Shown here piece after piece: positions 7,323 to 15,435 of a DNA stretch of 45,294 nt. Each line of letters begins with the position of its first letter. The stretch's first letter is position 1. The stretch comes from Natronoarchaeum philippinense. Lineage in GTDB: Archaea; Halobacteriota; Halobacteria; Halobacteriales; Natronoarchaeaceae. Position numbers and translations under genes: made by a program. The notes below the pieces were generated by a model. That model was not told where the DNA came from. It searched no databases and was given only the letters and a program-made list of their open reading frames with translations. The stretch lies in contig NZ_OBEJ01000009.1 in NCBI RefSeq assembly GCF_900215575.1, forward strand, positions 1 through 45,294. The letters are read 5' to 3'.

Positions 7323-9143
7323 ATGCACTACACACTCATCGCGAACAGCGTCGACCCCGAGCAGGTGGAAGAGCGGACGATCGACGGCGATCGCCACCTG
7401 GTCGCGAAGAACGTCACCTTCATCCGGCCGATGGAGCTGGCCGGCGGGTACGTCCCCGAGCAGTCGGTCGCCAACTCGGCGCCGGCGTGGGACGAGCAGC
7501 CGCTGACGATCAACCACCCGAAGAACCTCCCCGACCGGCCGTGGTACGACGACGATCACGGCGGCTTCTACGTCTCGGCCAACGACGAGGAGGTCCGCCG
7601 TCGGAAAGTCATCGGCCACGCCGAGAACCCGTCGCTGAACGACGACGGGTCGGTCTCGGCCGACCTCGCGCACAACGCCGATCGCCTCGAGGCGATCGCG
7701 AACGGCGAGGCCGTGGCCCGCGAGGACGCCGAGGCGGCGACCGAGCTCCTGGAGGCGCTCGAGAACGGCGACCCGTTCGACGTCTCCAGCCAGTATTTCC
7801 CGCAGCCGCTCCCGCCGGGCGAGTACGACGGCGAGCACCGGGAGGAGGTCGAGGCGATCGCGAACGCCGACAGCATCGCGATCCTCCCGACCAAGCCCGG
7901 CGTCTGTTCGCTCGAGGATGGCTGTGGGTTCAAGCCCCAGCAGGCGACGGCCAACGCGGGCGTCGTCCGGGCGCCGGTCGCGAACGCCGACCAGGCCGAT
8001 GACCCTCACGGCGAGGACCTGGGCCGCGACTCCACCGGCAACGCGACCAACTACTCCCTGACCGACGTCAGCCCCGACGACGTCGACGAGTGGACGGATG
8101 ACGAGTGGGACGGCAGCGACGCGATCGCCGGCCTGCCCAACCCATCCGAGGACAACGAGGCGGGTGATCTCCTCGACGCAACGCACGCCGTCCACCCGAC
8201 CGGCGAGAGCAACCGCGATGCGAAGGCCAACTGGAAGCTCCCCTTCCGGACGGCGCCGGACGCCCCGGTCAACACGCGGGCACTGGTCGCGATCGACGCG
8301 GCGCTCTCTGGCGGTCGGGGTGGCGTCGAAGGGCTCGGCCAAAACGTTGCGGACGACGTCTCCGAGTGGGTCGGCGAGATGCTGGAGGCGGCGCCGGACG
8401 ACATCTTCGGGTCGACCGATGACGGCGAGCCCTCGGCGAACACGCTGCTCTCACTCGGGAAGCGGGTCGCGTCGACGATCGGGCTGACAGGATCGAGCGG
8501 AGACGAGCCGGCGGAATCCGGTACGGAATCTGGCGTCCCGGAAGGTGGCTACGAAACAGCCCCGACCGACAGCAACCCAGATCGCGGCAGTTCTGACCCG
8601 GGCGACGACCCGGGAGCTACCATGGAACGAGACACTCTTATCAAGCAGATCACGGCGAACAGCGAGATCAAGCGCGAGTCGCTGGAGGGCATGGGCGACG
8701 CCTGTCTCCAGTCGACTCACGAGCACATCGTCGCCAACGCCGGCGGAGACGGTAACGGCGACGACGATGACGATAACGGACAGGCAACGAACACTGGCGG
8801 GCAGACGATCGCCGACCTGACCGTCGACGAGCTCGGAAACGAACTCGCCGACCAAGGCTTCGTCACCGAGGACAGCCTCGAGGACGTCGTCGCCAACGCC
8901 CAACAGCAGACCGAGAAGGAACAGCGCGTCGAGCGGATCGTCGCCAACTCGGCCGAGTACGACGAGGACGACAAGGACGATCTCATGGACACGCCCGAGT
9001 CGGTCCTCGCAGACATCGAGACCGGGCTGTCGAGCAACAGCACACTGCCCGGCGCGACCGGTGCAGCCGACCGTGCGACCGCGAACGCTGGTGGCGACGA
9101 CGCTGACGAGTACCCTGACGGTACCATCGGAGGTGGTGCCTGA
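7323..9143 (+). CDS. Prohead protease-scaffold fusion (DUF2213-like)
   Basis: 606 residues from ATG at 7323. Residues 1 to about 220 look like the DUF2213 capsid maturation protease-like domain: SVANSAPAWDEQPLTINHP, a KVIGHAENP strand, and a DVSSQYFPQ segment. A linker and an insert (residues 240-400) follow, then an acidic, Gly/Asp-rich helical scaffold half. Position before decoration and capsid genes fits a protease/scaffold. The tetrapeptide Ala-Asn-(Ala/Ser/Gly/Asp) recurs about a dozen times, possibly cleavage sites. An internal ATG at 8622 could give the scaffold alone. Confidence 0.75.
   Translation: MHYTLIANSVDPEQVEERTIDGDRHLVAKNVTFIRPMELAGGYVPEQSVANSAPAWDEQPLTINHPKNLPDRPWYDDDHGGFYVSANDEEVRRRKVIGHAENPSLNDDGSVSADLAHNADRLEAIANGEAVAREDAEAATELLEALENGDPFDVSSQYFPQPLPPGEYDGEHREEVEAIANADSIAILPTKPGVCSLEDGCGFKPQQATANAGVVRAPVANADQADDPHGEDLGRDSTGNATNYSLTDVSPDDVDEWTDDEWDGSDAIAGLPNPSEDNEAGDLLDATHAVHPTGESNRDAKANWKLPFRTAPDAPVNTRALVAIDAALSGGRGGVEGLGQNVADDVSEWVGEMLEAAPDDIFGSTDDGEPSANTLLSLGKRVASTIGLTGSSGDEPAESGTESGVPEGGYETAPTDSNPDRGSSDPGDDPGATMERDTLIKQITANSEIKRESLEGMGDACLQSTHEHIVANAGGDGNGDDDDDNGQATNTGGQTIADLTVDELGNELADQGFVTEDSLEDVVANAQQQTEKEQRVERIVANSAEYDEDDKDDLMDTPESVLADIETGLSSNSTLPGATGAADRATANAGGDDADEYPDGTIGGGA
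8622..9143 (+). other. Possible nested start for a separate scaffold protein
   Basis: An in-frame ATG at 8622 preceded by GGGAGCT (8612-8618) begins MERDTLIKQITANSEIK, after a Ser/Gly/Asp/Pro linker that ends the insert. Initiation here would give a 173-residue acidic scaffold. Nested scaffold genes inside protease genes are well known (lambda C/Nu3). Here it is inferred only from the domain boundary and the purine-rich element. Confidence 0.35.
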
Positions 9144-9649
9144 TGGCGAAGTCGATCACCGATGTCGCGGGCCGCACCTACGGCGAAGCGCGGTACAAGG
9201 AGGGCGAAGCGGGCAGCGATCTCACGCCCGGCGAGCTGCTCGTCCAGACCGGGACGAACGCGGACGGCGAGCCGATCTACGACGCCGTCTCGACGGTCGA
9301 CAAGCTGGGGCCGGAAGCGCAGTTTGCGATGGTCCCGTCGACGCCGCCGGCGCGCGACGTCTCCGACGCAGACCCGATCGAACAGACGATCCCCAGCGGA
9401 ACCCTCGTCGAAGTCCGGGTTTTCACCGCCGGCGAGACCGTGCAGAACGCACTGCTCGCCTCCGGGTCGGACCTTGCGACGGCGTCGAACGCGAACGTCT
9501 CGCCGGGTGACCGACTCGGCTCCAACGACGACGGGTCGCTGAAGATCACGACGACCGGCGGCGCTGCCGTGGCCGTCGCGCGCGAAGCGAACGACAACTC
9601 TGGCGCGGCCGCGGGAGAGCGTGCCCGCCTCAACGTGGAGGTGCTCTAA
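9143..9649 (+). CDS. Capsid decoration (cement) protein, putative
   Basis: 168 residues, start overlapping the upstream stop (TGATG). Beta-rich with many Gly/Ala/Thr: GELLVQTGTNADGEPIYDAV near the start, GTLVEVRVFTAGETV in the middle and GDRLGSNDDGSLKITTTGG late. This matches the small decoration or DUF2190-like proteins encoded between protease/scaffold and major capsid genes, which bind the outside of the HK97-type shell and stiffen it. Assignment is by position, size and composition. Confidence 0.65.
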   Translation: MAKSITDVAGRTYGEARYKEGEAGSDLTPGELLVQTGTNADGEPIYDAVSTVDKLGPEAQFAMVPSTPPARDVSDADPIEQTIPSGTLVEVRVFTAGETVQNALLASGSDLATASNANVSPGDRLGSNDDGSLKITTTGGAAVAVAREANDNSGAAAGERARLNVEVL

Positions 9650-9652
9650 ATC

Positions 9653-10789
9653 ATGCAGGCTAACACTGGAACGCCGAACGATCTCGAACCGCCGACGCAA
9701 CTGCATCGGACCGCACTGTTCGGGCAGACGCCCCAGCAGCGACAGCAGGCGCGCAAGCAGATCCGCGCCAACTCCGAACGCGGCCCGTCGTTCTGGGAGA
9801 CGCTCGACGGCGCGTTCACGATGGGCTACCTCAACCCGCAGCCCCAAGCCAACGCGTCGCCGCGGGCCAACGCCCAGCTCTTCGACTACGACGAGTGGGC
9901 GAACCGCTCCGACGAGATCATCGACGAGGTCGACCTCGAGCTCACGCTGCTGGACGACGCCCTCGGCATCGACACGGTCAACAGCGACCTGTCGTTCACC
10001 GTCTACACCGAGCAGGCCGAGTCGAACATGCAGACCGAAGCCGAGGTCAGCATGGACGGCCAAGCGAAGGGTGACGAAGACGGCACCGCGACGCTGCCAG
10101 TCGGCGTCGCCCAGCCGATCATCCACGTCGACTACTCGATCGGCGCCCGCGATCAGGCGCAGTCCCAGAACATGGGCTCGGACAAGGAGGCGCGGAAGGC
10201 CGAAGAGGCCGGCCGCCTCATCCGCGAGAAGGAAGACGAGATCATGCTGAACGGCTGGGGCATCGACGTCCAAGGCCCGAACGGCGGGACGTTCTCCGTC
10301 GACGGCTACCTCACCACCGACGCCCGGATCACGGGCTCGGCACCGGGCACGTGGACCAGCTCGTCGCTGTCGAACGTGCAGGACACCGTCGAGCAGATGG
10401 TCGAAGAGCTCGAGACGCTCGGCCCGAACAACGACCGCAACCTGATGCCGCGGTCCCGAGGCGTCTACCTCTACTACAACCAGACGCACAACAGCGTCCT
10501 CGACAAGGCCGACCCGCGCGGCGACGGCAACCAGTCCGTCCGCCAGCGCCTCCAGCAGGACCATCCGTACGTCACGCTGCGTGAGACGCCCTTCATCCCC
10601 GACGGCGAGGCAGTCATGGTCGTGCGCGACTCGCGCGTCATGTCGGTCGTCAACGCGCAGGGTCCGACCAACCTCAGCTGGGAGCCCGGCCCGATGGCGA
10701 CCCGGTACAAGGCCCTGTCGAGCCGCGTGCCGTTCTTCCGGTCGACCTACGACGACATCCTCGGCGTCGTCAACTACGACGGGATCTGA
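9653..10789 (+). CDS. Major capsid protein, HK97 fold
   Basis: 378 residues. The first 80 are Gln/Asn/Ala-rich and end at FDYDEWANRSDEIIDEV; they could be a delta-like domain removed at maturation, since ANAS and ANAQ motifs lie there. The remainder has the order expected for HK97-fold capsids: an E-loop region, a long spine helix (ARKAEEAGRLIREKEDEIML with GWG after it), an A-domain with LMPRSRGVYLYYN, and a C-terminal ATRYKALSSRVPFF strand. It is flanked by cement and connector genes. Confidence 0.85.
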   Translation: MQANTGTPNDLEPPTQLHRTALFGQTPQQRQQARKQIRANSERGPSFWETLDGAFTMGYLNPQPQANASPRANAQLFDYDEWANRSDEIIDEVDLELTLLDDALGIDTVNSDLSFTVYTEQAESNMQTEAEVSMDGQAKGDEDGTATLPVGVAQPIIHVDYSIGARDQAQSQNMGSDKEARKAEEAGRLIREKEDEIMLNGWGIDVQGPNGGTFSVDGYLTTDARITGSAPGTWTSSSLSNVQDTVEQMVEELETLGPNNDRNLMPRSRGVYLYYNQTHNSVLDKADPRGDGNQSVRQRLQQDHPYVTLRETPFIPDGEAVMVVRDSRVMSVVNAQGPTNLSWEPGPMATRYKALSSRVPFFRSTYDDILGVVNYDGI

Positions 10790-10791
10790 CG

Positions 10792-11037
10792 ATGACGCTC
10801 TACCACAGTGACGTCGACGACGGCGTCAACGGTGACGAGGGCGTCGAGCAGATCATCGAGAACCACCCCGACTACGCAGAGTTCGACGAGGAGGGCCGTC
10901 TCGTCCTCACGCTCGACGATCTCCAGCGCGAAGAAAAGCGGAAGTCGCTGCTCTTCGCCGCTGCTGCGGCAATCGAGGCGTCGGACGAGTACGACCTCGC
11001 CACCGAGCCCGAAGTCGAATGGGTAGGTGGTGAGTGA
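10792..11037 (+). CDS. Small acidic protein after capsid gene
   Basis: 81 residues, acidic throughout (VDDGVNGDEGVEQII, AEFDEEGRLVLTLDD) with a short Ala-rich helix FAAAAAIEAS. Starts two bases after the capsid stop and its own stop overlaps the next start (TGATG). Position suggests a head-completion accessory factor; no family recognised. Confidence 0.65.
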   Translation: MTLYHSDVDDGVNGDEGVEQIIENHPDYAEFDEEGRLVLTLDDLQREEKRKSLLFAAAAAIEASDEYDLATEPEVEWVGGE

Positions 11038-11396
11038 TGGCGGACTACCGCTGGGTGGGCGCTCACGCCTACCGCGATCACCGGAATGATCGCGTCATCG
11101 AGCCCGGCGAGGAGATCGGCGACGACGCCGAACGGATCGTCGCTGCTCACCCGCACGATGTCGAGCAGATCGACGCGGACGACGCCGGCTTCGAGTCGTT
11201 CGAGGACGGCATCGAGACGGTGCGCGACGCCGTCAGCTTCGATCCCGCCGAGCGCACGAACGACGAGATCGCCGACCTCGTCGAGGACATCGACAACCGC
11301 GAGGAACTCGCCGCGATCCGCGACCTCGAGCAGCACGAGCAGAACCGCTCGGGCGCGCTGGACGCGATCAACGACCGACTCGACGAACTCGAGTAA
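11037..11396 (+). CDS. Head-associated protein of unknown function
   Basis: 119 residues. N-terminus ADYRWVGAHAYRDHRNDRVIEPGEEI looks like a small beta domain (an edge-strand with a GEE-type turn), followed by helices rich in Asp/Glu and Arg (NDEIADLVEDIDNREELAAI). The helical repeats at the end resemble the small HeH-like ends seen in phage head-completion proteins. ATG at 11037 overlaps the upstream stop; a GTG three bases earlier is an alternative start. Confidence 0.65.
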   Translation: MADYRWVGAHAYRDHRNDRVIEPGEEIGDDAERIVAAHPHDVEQIDADDAGFESFEDGIETVRDAVSFDPAERTNDEIADLVEDIDNREELAAIRDLEQHEQNRSGALDAINDRLDELE

Positions 11397-11408
11397 CAAC
11401 GTTACAGC

Positions 11409-11786
11409 ATGGCAGTCCAACCTGACGACGTAGCCGACGCACTCGGATCGACAGACCTCGCAGACAGCCAGCTACAGGCGCTCATCGACGCCGCCGGCCG
11501 GATGTACGACCGGCGGATCGAGGGCAAGACCGTCGACGCCGAGGCGCGTGACGACGTCGTCACGCAGCTGGCCGCCCACTTGGTCGCCAGCGGTCCAGAA
11601 CGCCAAGTCAGCTCTGCTGGCGAAGGCGGCGGGAACGTCTCTTTCGAGGGCGAGACCGGCGAAGGACTGTCGGGAACGACCTACGGCCAGACGGCTGTAC
11701 TGCTCGACCCGACGGGGTCGCTCGCCGGCGCCGACAAACCGAGCGCCTCGATCGACGTGCCCAACGCGAAAGGTCTTGACCGATGA
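11409..11786 (+). CDS. Head-tail connector (gp6/gp15-like adaptor), putative
   Basis: 125 residues. Begins VQPDDVADALGSTDLADSQLQALIDAAGRMYD, a pair of helices typical of head-tail adaptors that dock under the portal, and continues VVTQLAAHLVASG, then a Gly-rich loop and SGTTYGQTAVLLDPTGSLAG. The helical-bundle-plus-tail order and the position two genes after the capsid fit the DUF4054/gp6-like adaptor group. It overlaps the next gene by 4 bases. Confidence 0.65.
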   Translation: MAVQPDDVADALGSTDLADSQLQALIDAAGRMYDRRIEGKTVDAEARDDVVTQLAAHLVASGPERQVSSAGEGGGNVSFEGETGEGLSGTTYGQTAVLLDPTGSLAGADKPSASIDVPNAKGLDR

Positions 11787-12268
11787 CCAACTTCGACTTC
11801 GACATCCGTGGCGTCGGGGCCCACAAGCGCGAGCTCCAGGACGAAGCAGCGGACTGGAGCAAGCCCTCGGGGACGTGGCACGTTGGCACCGCGGTTGAGT
11901 ACGGCGTGTTCCTGGAGTTCGGCACCTCAAAGATGGATCCGAAACCGTTCTTCCGGCCGGCGTTGGCGGAAGCCGAGCGTGACCTCTCGGCGTTCGTTCG
12001 TGATAACACGGAGACGTCGCTGGAGCAGATCGACGGGCCACGAGAGCTCGTTCGCGTCATCGCGCTCGCACTCGAGCGCCGCGTGAAGGAGATCATCACT
12101 GAGAAAGGACTGGTCGACACCGGCGTGCTCCGTGCGTCAGTGCTTGCGGTGCCGTCGTCGCCGAGTTCGTTGCCAGACGCTGAGGATTTCGACCCGCCCG
12201 AAACCGGGTCGTTGCCGGCAAACGCCGGGCAGGATCTCGTCCAGCGCAACATCGAGGTGAGTGCCTGA
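11783..12268 (+). CDS. HK97 gp10-like tail/head joining protein
   Basis: 161 residues. The motif VGTAVEYGVFLEFGTSKMDPKPFFRPAL (cited in pieces: VEYGVFLEFGTSKM, then KPFFRPAL) is the clear signature of the HK97 gp10 family: Tyr-Gly, Glu-x-Gly-Thr, then Pro-x-Pro-Phe-x-Arg-Pro-Ala. A later GLVDTGVLRASV is also typical. These proteins sit at the head-tail interface. ATGA overlap with the gene upstream suggests coupled translation. Confidence 0.82.
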   Translation: MTNFDFDIRGVGAHKRELQDEAADWSKPSGTWHVGTAVEYGVFLEFGTSKMDPKPFFRPALAEAERDLSAFVRDNTETSLEQIDGPRELVRVIALALERRVKEIITEKGLVDTGVLRASVLAVPSSPSSLPDAEDFDPPETGSLPANAGQDLVQRNIEVSA

Positions 12269-12269
12269 G

Positions 12270-12656
12270 ATGGCTGGCGACCGTATCGCCGACGCGCTGC
12301 GGCGCGTCCACTCCACCGAGCTCGCGAACACCTCGATCGAGGTGTACGAGCCTACGACCACCTACAGCCAGGGCGACGGCTGGACCGTTTCCTATCCCGA
12401 TCTCCCGAACGCAGCATACGACGCCCGCATCGACTCGCCGAGTGCGGACAGCGACCGGGACCGATCCGGCACCACGTCGGAGATCGACGTCATCGTGCGC
12501 GTCCGCGACGACACCGGCCAGCAGTGGACTGGCTGGGGAGAGGAAACCGAGGCCCCGGTTCGGATCCGGGATGCCGCCGACCAGACCATGTACGAGGTCC
12601 AGGACGACATCGACCAGCACAACGGCACGATCGAGCTTGAGGCGGTGGGGGTCTAA
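12270..12656 (+). CDS. Head-tail joining protein, putative
   Basis: 128 residues from ATG 12270, one base after the upstream stop, with GAGGTGAG (12254-12261) as ribosome site. Beta-rich: SIEVYEPTTTYSQGDGWTVSYP, then a TTSEIDVIVRVRDDTG strand and APVRIRDAADQTMYEVQDD. The size and the sequence of strands resemble head-closure or stopper proteins, which follow the adaptor in long-tailed viruses. No firm family call. Confidence 0.55.
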   Translation: MAGDRIADALRRVHSTELANTSIEVYEPTTTYSQGDGWTVSYPDLPNAAYDARIDSPSADSDRDRSGTTSEIDVIVRVRDDTGQQWTGWGEETEAPVRIRDAADQTMYEVQDDIDQHNGTIELEAVGV

Positions 12657-12661
12657 CCCGG

Positions 12662-12784
12662 ATGCCAGACACAACCCTCACCGTCCACAGTTGCACGGAG
12701 TGCGGCGCTAAACCGATGAACTGCAACTGCGTCGCCGCCGGTGCATGGAGATCCGTCACGGTAACAGCGGTGATCGGCCGATGA
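12662..12784 (+). CDS. 40-residue zinc-finger microprotein
   Basis: Open frame ATG 12662 to TGA 12784. It has CTEC and then CNC within 24 residues, enough for a single metal site. Stop overlaps the next ATG by 4 bases (ATGA at 12781-12784), the spacing used by real genes around it. It lies inside the head-tail block, where such a protein is unexpected. Existence is supported only by overlap and motif. Confidence 0.5.
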   Translation: MPDTTLTVHSCTECGAKPMNCNCVAAGAWRSVTVTAVIGR

Positions 12785-13314
12785 CGAAGACACGACTCTC
12801 TGACAGCGCCGAGCAGGTCTTCATCGACCAGGCGCTGCTCGAAGACTGGGATCCTGCCGGCGCCGTCGGCTACGACGTCCACGCGAGTCCCGGTGAGGAG
12901 GCGTTCATCCCGGTCGGCGAGTCTCTCGAGGACGTCGGCGAGACCTACCCGTCGCTGACAGTGCAGCGGACGAACGAGACGGCGCCCGGCAGCACTGGCT
13001 ACAATTTCATCACGGCCGAGGGGCCTGGCCAGGATCGCACTGGCCAGCTGCTCGTTACGGCGCGGGCCGAAGCCAGCCAGGAGGGCTACACCGGTAACTC
13101 GTCCCAGCATGATCCCGTCGACGCAGAGGATGTCGTCGACGAGCTCATCAACGAGGTCGAAGACGTCTGCCTCGCGAACGCCACGCCGCTGGACACCGAG
13201 TTCAATAGCCTCGGCTCGTACCGCGGCGCCGATGCACCGGACGACTACGACGCGACGCCGACGGTGTTCCTCGAGCAGTGCGTCGTCCTCTATTCCTGGA
13301 GTCGGCTACCCTGA
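12781..13314 (+). CDS. Tail terminator/completion protein, putative
   Basis: 177 residues from ATG 12781. Order: FIDQALLEDWDPAG, SPGEEAFIPVGESLEDVGETYP, a GSTGYNFITAEGP strand, then DVVDELINEVEDVC helix and a C-terminal FLEQCVVLYSWSRLP. Position between the head-closure genes and the tail tube gene fits the tail terminator, the ring that ends tube growth and joins to the head. Sequence alone does not confirm the family. Confidence 0.55.
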   Translation: MTKTRLSDSAEQVFIDQALLEDWDPAGAVGYDVHASPGEEAFIPVGESLEDVGETYPSLTVQRTNETAPGSTGYNFITAEGPGQDRTGQLLVTARAEASQEGYTGNSSQHDPVDAEDVVDELINEVEDVCLANATPLDTEFNSLGSYRGADAPDDYDATPTVFLEQCVVLYSWSRLP

Positions 13315-13328
13315 CTCCGTTTCCAACC

Positions 13329-13515
13329 ATGTTCATCCAGACCAGCAATCAGCAGCTCCAGAGCCTCTACAACGAGGACCTGATGGGAGACGACTACGAC
13401 CCCCCCGGGCGTCGAATTCTCGTCGAACGGCGTGGCGCAGGTCACCCAGGAGGTCGGCGAGCGGCTCGTGGAGCACTACGACGACATCACCCCGAAGGAG
13501 ACCGATAACGAATGA
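13329..13515 (+). CDS. Small tail-region protein with frameshift at a C7 run
   Basis: ATG 13329 opens MFIQTSNQQLQSLYNEDLMGDDYDPP, then the frame changes to Arg-rich non-viral-looking sequence. Reading +1 from the seven-C run (13400-13406) gives GVEFSSNGVAQVTQEVGERL and ends DITPKETDNE, with TGA at 13513-13515 overlapping the next ATG. The shifted half has the acidic, beta-hairpin-plus-helix look of small proteins found next to tube genes. Either a homopolymer sequencing or real indel broke the gene, or CCC-CCC is a +1 ribosomal slip site. About 61 residues if joined. Confidence 0.6.
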
Positions 13516-14765
13516 GCCTATCTGAATCACAGAGCGGCACGACAGCAGAGTCTGGCGCGCTTCCCGGGCGCTACGAGTGGGTCGAAGAGCCCTCGCCCGG
13601 CGCAGTACCAACCGATCCGGAGTGGAACCGATTCTCCGACGTCATCCGGACGTTCGAAATGGACGTCGGCGCGACGCTTGCCCGACAGGATAGCCTCGGG
13701 ACGCCCGACGCGGTCGACCATAATCGCGGGCCAGAAGAGCCGGAGGCGACGGTCGGCTACGACCTCCAGCAGTTCCCCGTCGACGGCAGCGGCAACCCCG
13801 TCGACGCATCGGCGTACGGCATCCTTCGCGACCAGTACAACGACCTGCTCGGGACACTGCTCGCGGTCGGCCGTCGCGAGTACGGCGGCGGGAACGACGG
13901 CGCCGGCGTTCGCGAGTACTCTGTCGTCCGCGGCGCCGGCGTCGACTCTGTCTCCCCGACGCTCGACCCGTCCGGCGAGCAGCCGATCCTGATGGAGCTC
14001 GGCCTGACCACGCGGAAGAATCGTTCCTACAAGATCCACCAGCCGAGCGCAGGGACGACGCTCGACATCGTGTCGACAAACGCAAACGACACGATGGACA
14101 TCACGATCGAGAGCGAGGACGGCAGTACGACCGAGACGATCGCCCTGACCGGTGATACGGCGGTCACGACGACGTCGACGTTCAGCGACATCGACGCGAT
14201 CTGGCTCGCCGACAACCCGGAGGGCAACGTCACGATCTCCGACGGGTCCGGTACGACGCTCTGCGAGCTGACCGGCGGCCTGGAGTACAGCGACGATGAC
14301 CAGCCGGTCGACGGCGACCGGGGCGTCCCGCCGACCGGCGCCGGCAGTCACGCCAGTGCCATCGGCTCGAGCTTCGAGCACTTCGTCGGCGACCGTTTCG
14401 AGCGGCCGGCTGGCGAGGCGGTCCGGGCGCGGATCAACTCGGCGTCCTGGACGGTGGAGAACAACATCAACACACAGGCGCTCCACCAGACGCGCGCGCC
14501 GGCGCTCGACGCTGGGAACCGCGATGTCTCCGTCGACGCCGACGCAGCTGGCCCGTACGTCAGCCACAAATCGATGATGGAGAGCCTGCAGAAGGTCCAG
14601 CAGGATATCGAGCACGAACTCTCGGGTGGAACCGTCCGGTTCAAGAACGGCGTCCCGACCGACTCCGCAACGCGGACCATCGAAGCCGAGCAGGCCGTCG
14701 CGAGCGTCTCGGAGACGTTCGGTTGCTCGGGCGATCCCGCGATCGAACTGGAGGCGAGTAACTGA
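13512..14765 (+). CDS. Major tail tube protein, putative
   Basis: 417 residues. The N-terminal 150 and C-terminal 150 residues look like one tail-tube domain split by an insert. The insert (about 165-260: SYKIHQPSAGTTLDIVST to WLADNPEGNVTISDGSGTTL) is Thr/Ser/Gly-rich and Ig-like, a usual surface decoration of tube proteins. The C-terminal half carries RARINSASWTVENNINTQ, typical of tube proteins where a strand and loop precede polymerisation contacts. It lies directly before the tail chaperone pair and tape measure. Confidence 0.72.
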   Translation: MSLSESQSGTTAESGALPGRYEWVEEPSPGAVPTDPEWNRFSDVIRTFEMDVGATLARQDSLGTPDAVDHNRGPEEPEATVGYDLQQFPVDGSGNPVDASAYGILRDQYNDLLGTLLAVGRREYGGGNDGAGVREYSVVRGAGVDSVSPTLDPSGEQPILMELGLTTRKNRSYKIHQPSAGTTLDIVSTNANDTMDITIESEDGSTTETIALTGDTAVTTTSTFSDIDAIWLADNPEGNVTISDGSGTTLCELTGGLEYSDDDQPVDGDRGVPPTGAGSHASAIGSSFEHFVGDRFERPAGEAVRARINSASWTVENNINTQALHQTRAPALDAGNRDVSVDADAAGPYVSHKSMMESLQKVQQDIEHELSGGTVRFKNGVPTDSATRTIEAEQAVASVSETFGCSGDPAIELEASN

Positions 14766-15166
14766 TGTCTGAACAGGACACAACCCCGTCGATCACGGAG
14801 GTAGCGCACGACCGCGACGGCGATGGCGAGCTCATGGCCGTCACGGAGGACGTCGAGATCCACGGCCAGGAGTACGAGGCCGAGATCTATCCGGCGACGA
14901 CTGGCCAGCGGAACGAATGGACGCAGCGCCTCGAGGGCGAGGACGAAGAGCTCTCCGATGAGCTGACCGCCGAACTCCTCGACGAGTTTGCTACACACGA
15001 GCCCGAGGACTTCGGCGCCGACTCGTGGGACGACGTCCGCCCGGCCGTCACCGACGCTCTCGGGAACGCCATCCTCGCGAAGATGTTCGATGCCGAAGAC
15101 ACCGACGAGTTCGTCGAGGCACTCGAGGAGGCCGCCCAGGGAGCGACCGAGGGAAATCAGGACTGA
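14765..15166 (+). CDS. Tail assembly chaperone, G-like product
   Basis: 133 residues, strongly acidic and helical (RLEGEDEELSDELTAELLDEF). It starts one base into the tube gene's stop codon and ends at 15166. Position right before the tape measure and the overlapping downstream frame mark it as the G product of a lambda G/GT-type chaperone pair, which wraps the tape measure during tail assembly. A slippery heptamer nine bases before the stop allows a longer GT product. Confidence 0.8.
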   Translation: MSEQDTTPSITEVAHDRDGDGELMAVTEDVEIHGQEYEAEIYPATTGQRNEWTQRLEGEDEELSDELTAELLDEFATHEPEDFGADSWDDVRPAVTDALGNAILAKMFDAEDTDEFVEALEEAAQGATEGNQD

Positions 15167-15414
15167 GCCGCGTCGAACTCCGAGCGAGCTTCGACGCGTG
15201 GCTCCACAAGGAGTGCGGGCTCACGTTCATGGACGTCGCCGAGTACACGCCCCAAGAACTCGCCCGGCTCCAGTTAGGCTTCATCATCAGGGAACAGCCG
15301 CAACAGAACGCCGACCACTCTGGGACGCACGCCAGTTCGCGGAAACGCGAACTGCAACGCGGCCAGCAGAAGGCCCGCCAAGAGATGCTTGACGATCTCG
15401 GCGTCGAGGCCTGA
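14765..15414 (+). CDS. Tail assembly chaperone GT fusion by -1 frameshift
   Basis: Joined reading 14765-15157 then 15157-15414 gives about 216 residues. The second part, reached by slipping back one base on GGGAAAT, reads SGLSRVELRASFDAWLHKEC and FMDVAEYTPQELARLQLGFI, then a Lys/Arg/Gln-rich end. This frame has no convincing start of its own, which is expected if it is only made by frameshifting. In lambda a minor GT form is required for tail assembly at a defined G to GT ratio. Confidence 0.75.
15151..15157 (+). promoter_or_regulatory. Programmed -1 frameshift slippery heptamer GGGAAAT
   Basis: In the G frame the codons are GAG GGA AAT CAG GAC TGA. The heptamer G-GGA-AAT fits X-XXY-YYZ exactly, so both tRNAs can re-pair after slipping to GGG and AAA. 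The lambda site is G-GGA-AAG. It lies six bases before the in-frame stop at 15164, and the -1 frame is open for 85 more codons. Confidence 0.8.
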
Positions 15415-15435
15415 CCGACACGACCACCTTTTATC

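Noticed and set aside
8717-10564. Long minus-strand frame over scaffold, cement and capsid genes
   Set aside because: Same antisense artefact; three real genes with overlapping starts lie on the other strand.
13512-14765. Tail sheath protein
   Set aside because: The size would allow it, but the domain order with an Ig-like insert and the immediate chaperone and tape measure fit a tube protein; no separate sheath gene or baseplate lysozyme was seen.
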